Below, piece by piece: positions 5,269 through 6,725 of a stretch of 6,725 nucleotides of DNA. Under the pieces are notes generated by a model. That model did not search any database, was not told the DNA's origin, and saw nothing but the letters and a program-made list of their open reading frames with translations. This DNA is from Bacteroidota bacterium. GTDB lineage: Bacteria > Bacteroidota > Bacteroidia > Chitinophagales > Chitinophagaceae. The position numbers and the translations under genes are program-made. Numbering within the stretch: the stretch's first letter is position 1; the number at the start of each line of letters is the position of its first letter. The stretch is taken from positions 1 to 6,725 of the forward strand of contig JAEZJD010000053.1 in the NCBI GenBank assembly GCA_023436425.1, read 5' to 3'.

Positions 5269-6725
5269 TTGCGAAGGCTACCTCCTGAATTAATAATTGC
5301 GGTTGCGGGTGCAATTCTGTTCGTTCCTTTTTTAGGCACAACTCATTTATTCGACTGGGATGAGATCAATTTCGCTGAAGCAAGCAGGGAAATGCTCGTC
5401 ACTAATAACTATGCAATTCCACTGATAAACTTTGAACCGTTTTGGGAAAAGCCGCCGTTGTTCTTTTGGCTTCAGATCCTGAGCATGAAAGTGTTTGGCA
5501 TCAACGAGTTCGCAGCAAGATTTCCTAATGCTGTTTGCGGAATTATTACGTTGATCATTCTTTTCAGAGCCGGGAAAAAATTGCTTAACGAACGATTTGG
5601 ATGGACCTGGGTTTTGATGTACGCCGCATCACTTCTCCCACATTTTTATTTCAAATCGGGAATCATTGATCCTTGGTTTAATCTGTTCATCTTTCTTTCC
5701 ATTTTTCACCTGGCTGCGTACACGGGAACTACCCACAACAACAAAATACGACACGCTTCACTCGCCGGGCTATTCGCGGGTTTGGCTACGATGACGAAAG
5801 GTCCTGTTGCGGTGCTGATTATTGCATTATGCTTTGCAGTGTTTTTGCTTGTAAGGCGGTTTCGAACTGTATTGAAGGCTGGGCACATCATCTTGTTTCT
5901 TTTCGTCGCATCAATTATTGGCAGCATCTGGTTCATCGCACTTTGGGCGACCGGGCAGCAGCACATTATAACAGAATTTATTCAATATCAGATTCGCCTT
6001 TTCCAAACAGAAGATGCGGGACATGGCGGACCTTTCTTCTATCATTTTATAATTCTCTTGATCGGATGCTTTCCTGCTGCGGCCTTAAGCATTCTTTCAA
6101 TGCGGCGCTTGCAAGGTGATTTTTTTGTGCCAAAGCATTTTCACACATGGATGATGATTTTGTTTTGGGTCACCCTTATTTTATTTTCTATTGTAAAGAC
6201 AAAAATTATTCATTATTCGTCGCTCTGCTATTTCCCTTTGACCTTTTTGGCTGCTGTTTCTTTCTATTTTTTATTTAGCGGAAAATGGAAGCTCCCGCCT
6301 TGGAATAAATGGCTTCAATTCGCAACAGGACTGCTGCTTTCTATACTATTCATCGCAGTTACTTTTATTGATCCAATTAAAAAATGGTTGTTGAAAACCA
6401 ACAGGATCGACGACCCATTTACGAGAGCGTCGCTGCATGCGGAGGTGGACTGGAGTGGATGGGAAAGAGTGCCGGGTTTTCTGTTGCTTGCTGCGTGCCT
6501 GTATTTTTTTTTCACCGCAAACAAAAATCTGCGGAGAGCGTTAATAGCTTTATTTGTTACATCATTAGTTTCCGTGAATCTTACCATTGCGTTCATCACA
6601 CCAAAGGTGGAGCCGTATTCACAAGGTGCGGCTATTGAGTTTTATGAGAACAAGTCTTCTGAAGGTGCTTTGGTGGAAACGATTGGATTTAAGAGCTATG
6701 CTCAACTTTACTACGCAAAACGTCC
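5269..6725 (+). CDS. ArnT-like GT-C fold glycosyltransferase (PMT/GT39-GT83 type), truncated at right edge
   Basis: Polytopic inner-membrane glycosyltransferase that, by family, uses a lipid-phosphate-linked sugar and transfers it on the outer face of the inner membrane to lipid or protein; donor and acceptor are unknown here. The 485 visible codons are open without interruption. First-loop motif LFDWDEINFAEASREML (27-43) contains the Asp-Glu pair (31-32) expected to be catalytic. FEPFWEKPPLFFWLQ (55-69), ATMTKGPVAV (173-182), TEDAGHGGPFFYHF (247-260) and KTKIIHYSSLCYFPL (310-324) are further family motifs. About ten hydrophobic helices alternate with loops, and a soluble C-terminal part starts near 440 and is cut off. 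The first in-frame ATG (5392) lies after the catalytic DWDE, so a non-ATG start is required. I chose TTG 5269 (MRRLPPELIIAVAG, basic residues before the first helix); TTG 5230, directly after the preceding stop, is the alternative. It is in the same frame as the small upstream gene. Confidence 0.9.
   Translation, partial: MRRLPPELIIAVAGAILFVPFLGTTHLFDWDEINFAEASREMLVTNNYAIPLINFEPFWEKPPLFFWLQILSMKVFGINEFAARFPNAVCGIITLIILFRAGKKLLNERFGWTWVLMYAASLLPHFYFKSGIIDPWFNLFIFLSIFHLAAYTGTTHNNKIRHASLAGLFAGLATMTKGPVAVLIIALCFAVFLLVRRFRTVLKAGHIILFLFVASIIGSIWFIALWATGQQHIITEFIQYQIRLFQTEDAGHGGPFFYHFIILLIGCFPAAALSILSMRRLQGDFFVPKHFHTWMMILFWVTLILFSIVKTKIIHYSSLCYFPLTFLAAVSFYFLFSGKWKLPPWNKWLQFATGLLLSILFIAVTFIDPIKKWLLKTNRIDDPFTRASLHAEVDWSGWERVPGFLLLAACLYFFFTANKNLRRALIALFVTSLVSVNLTIAFITPKVEPYSQGAAIEFYENKSSEGALVETIGFKSYAQLYYAKR

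Noticed and set aside
5706..6638. Frames 5706-5966 (-), 5829-6119 (+), 6315-6599 (-) and 6384-6638 (+)
   Set aside because: The glycosyltransferase frame is open throughout with family motifs; these are shadows.

Overview
The window looks like an ordinary chromosomal stretch of a Bacteroidota bacterium (Cytophagales or Chitinophagales type). This rests on the character of the DnaN, RecX, DUF2007 and GT-C glycosyltransferase proteins, on the near absence of Shine-Dalgarno sequences, and on several non-ATG starts. The order-level placement is inference. No mobile element, CRISPR array, tRNA or rRNA is visible.

Left side, minus strand (1-1937). Read in the direction of transcription, the genes are dnaN (DNA polymerase III sliding clamp), a 70-residue DUF2007 protein, and the N-terminal 152 residues of a di-iron sterol desaturase/fatty acid hydroxylase that runs off the left edge. 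DUF2007 and the hydroxylase are 14 bases apart and probably co-transcribed. dnaN is separated from DUF2007 by 136 bases.

Middle (1938-2134). This is a divergent intergenic region of about 200 bases. It holds an inverted repeat with two competing right arms, a small hairpin beside the dnaN start, and only weak promoter candidates.

Right side, plus strand (2135-6725). Five tightly packed genes form a likely operon: a 442-residue uncharacterised protein with a TPR-like start and a YbjN/type-III-chaperone-like domain; a trypsin/HtrA-fold serine protease without signal peptide that carries a four-cysteine zinc ribbon and a second YbjN-like domain; recX; a 61-residue secreted or membrane-anchored small protein; and an ArnT-like GT-C glycosyltransferase cut by the right edge. 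The first pair and the recX/small-protein pair each share ATGA stop/start overlaps.

The most interesting part is the first pair. Two translationally coupled genes share the same chaperone-like domain, and one is apparently an intracellular HtrA-type protease whose usual PDZ domain is replaced by a zinc ribbon plus that domain. This could be a poorly described cytosolic proteolysis or adaptor module. The other genes look like housekeeping or common accessory genes.
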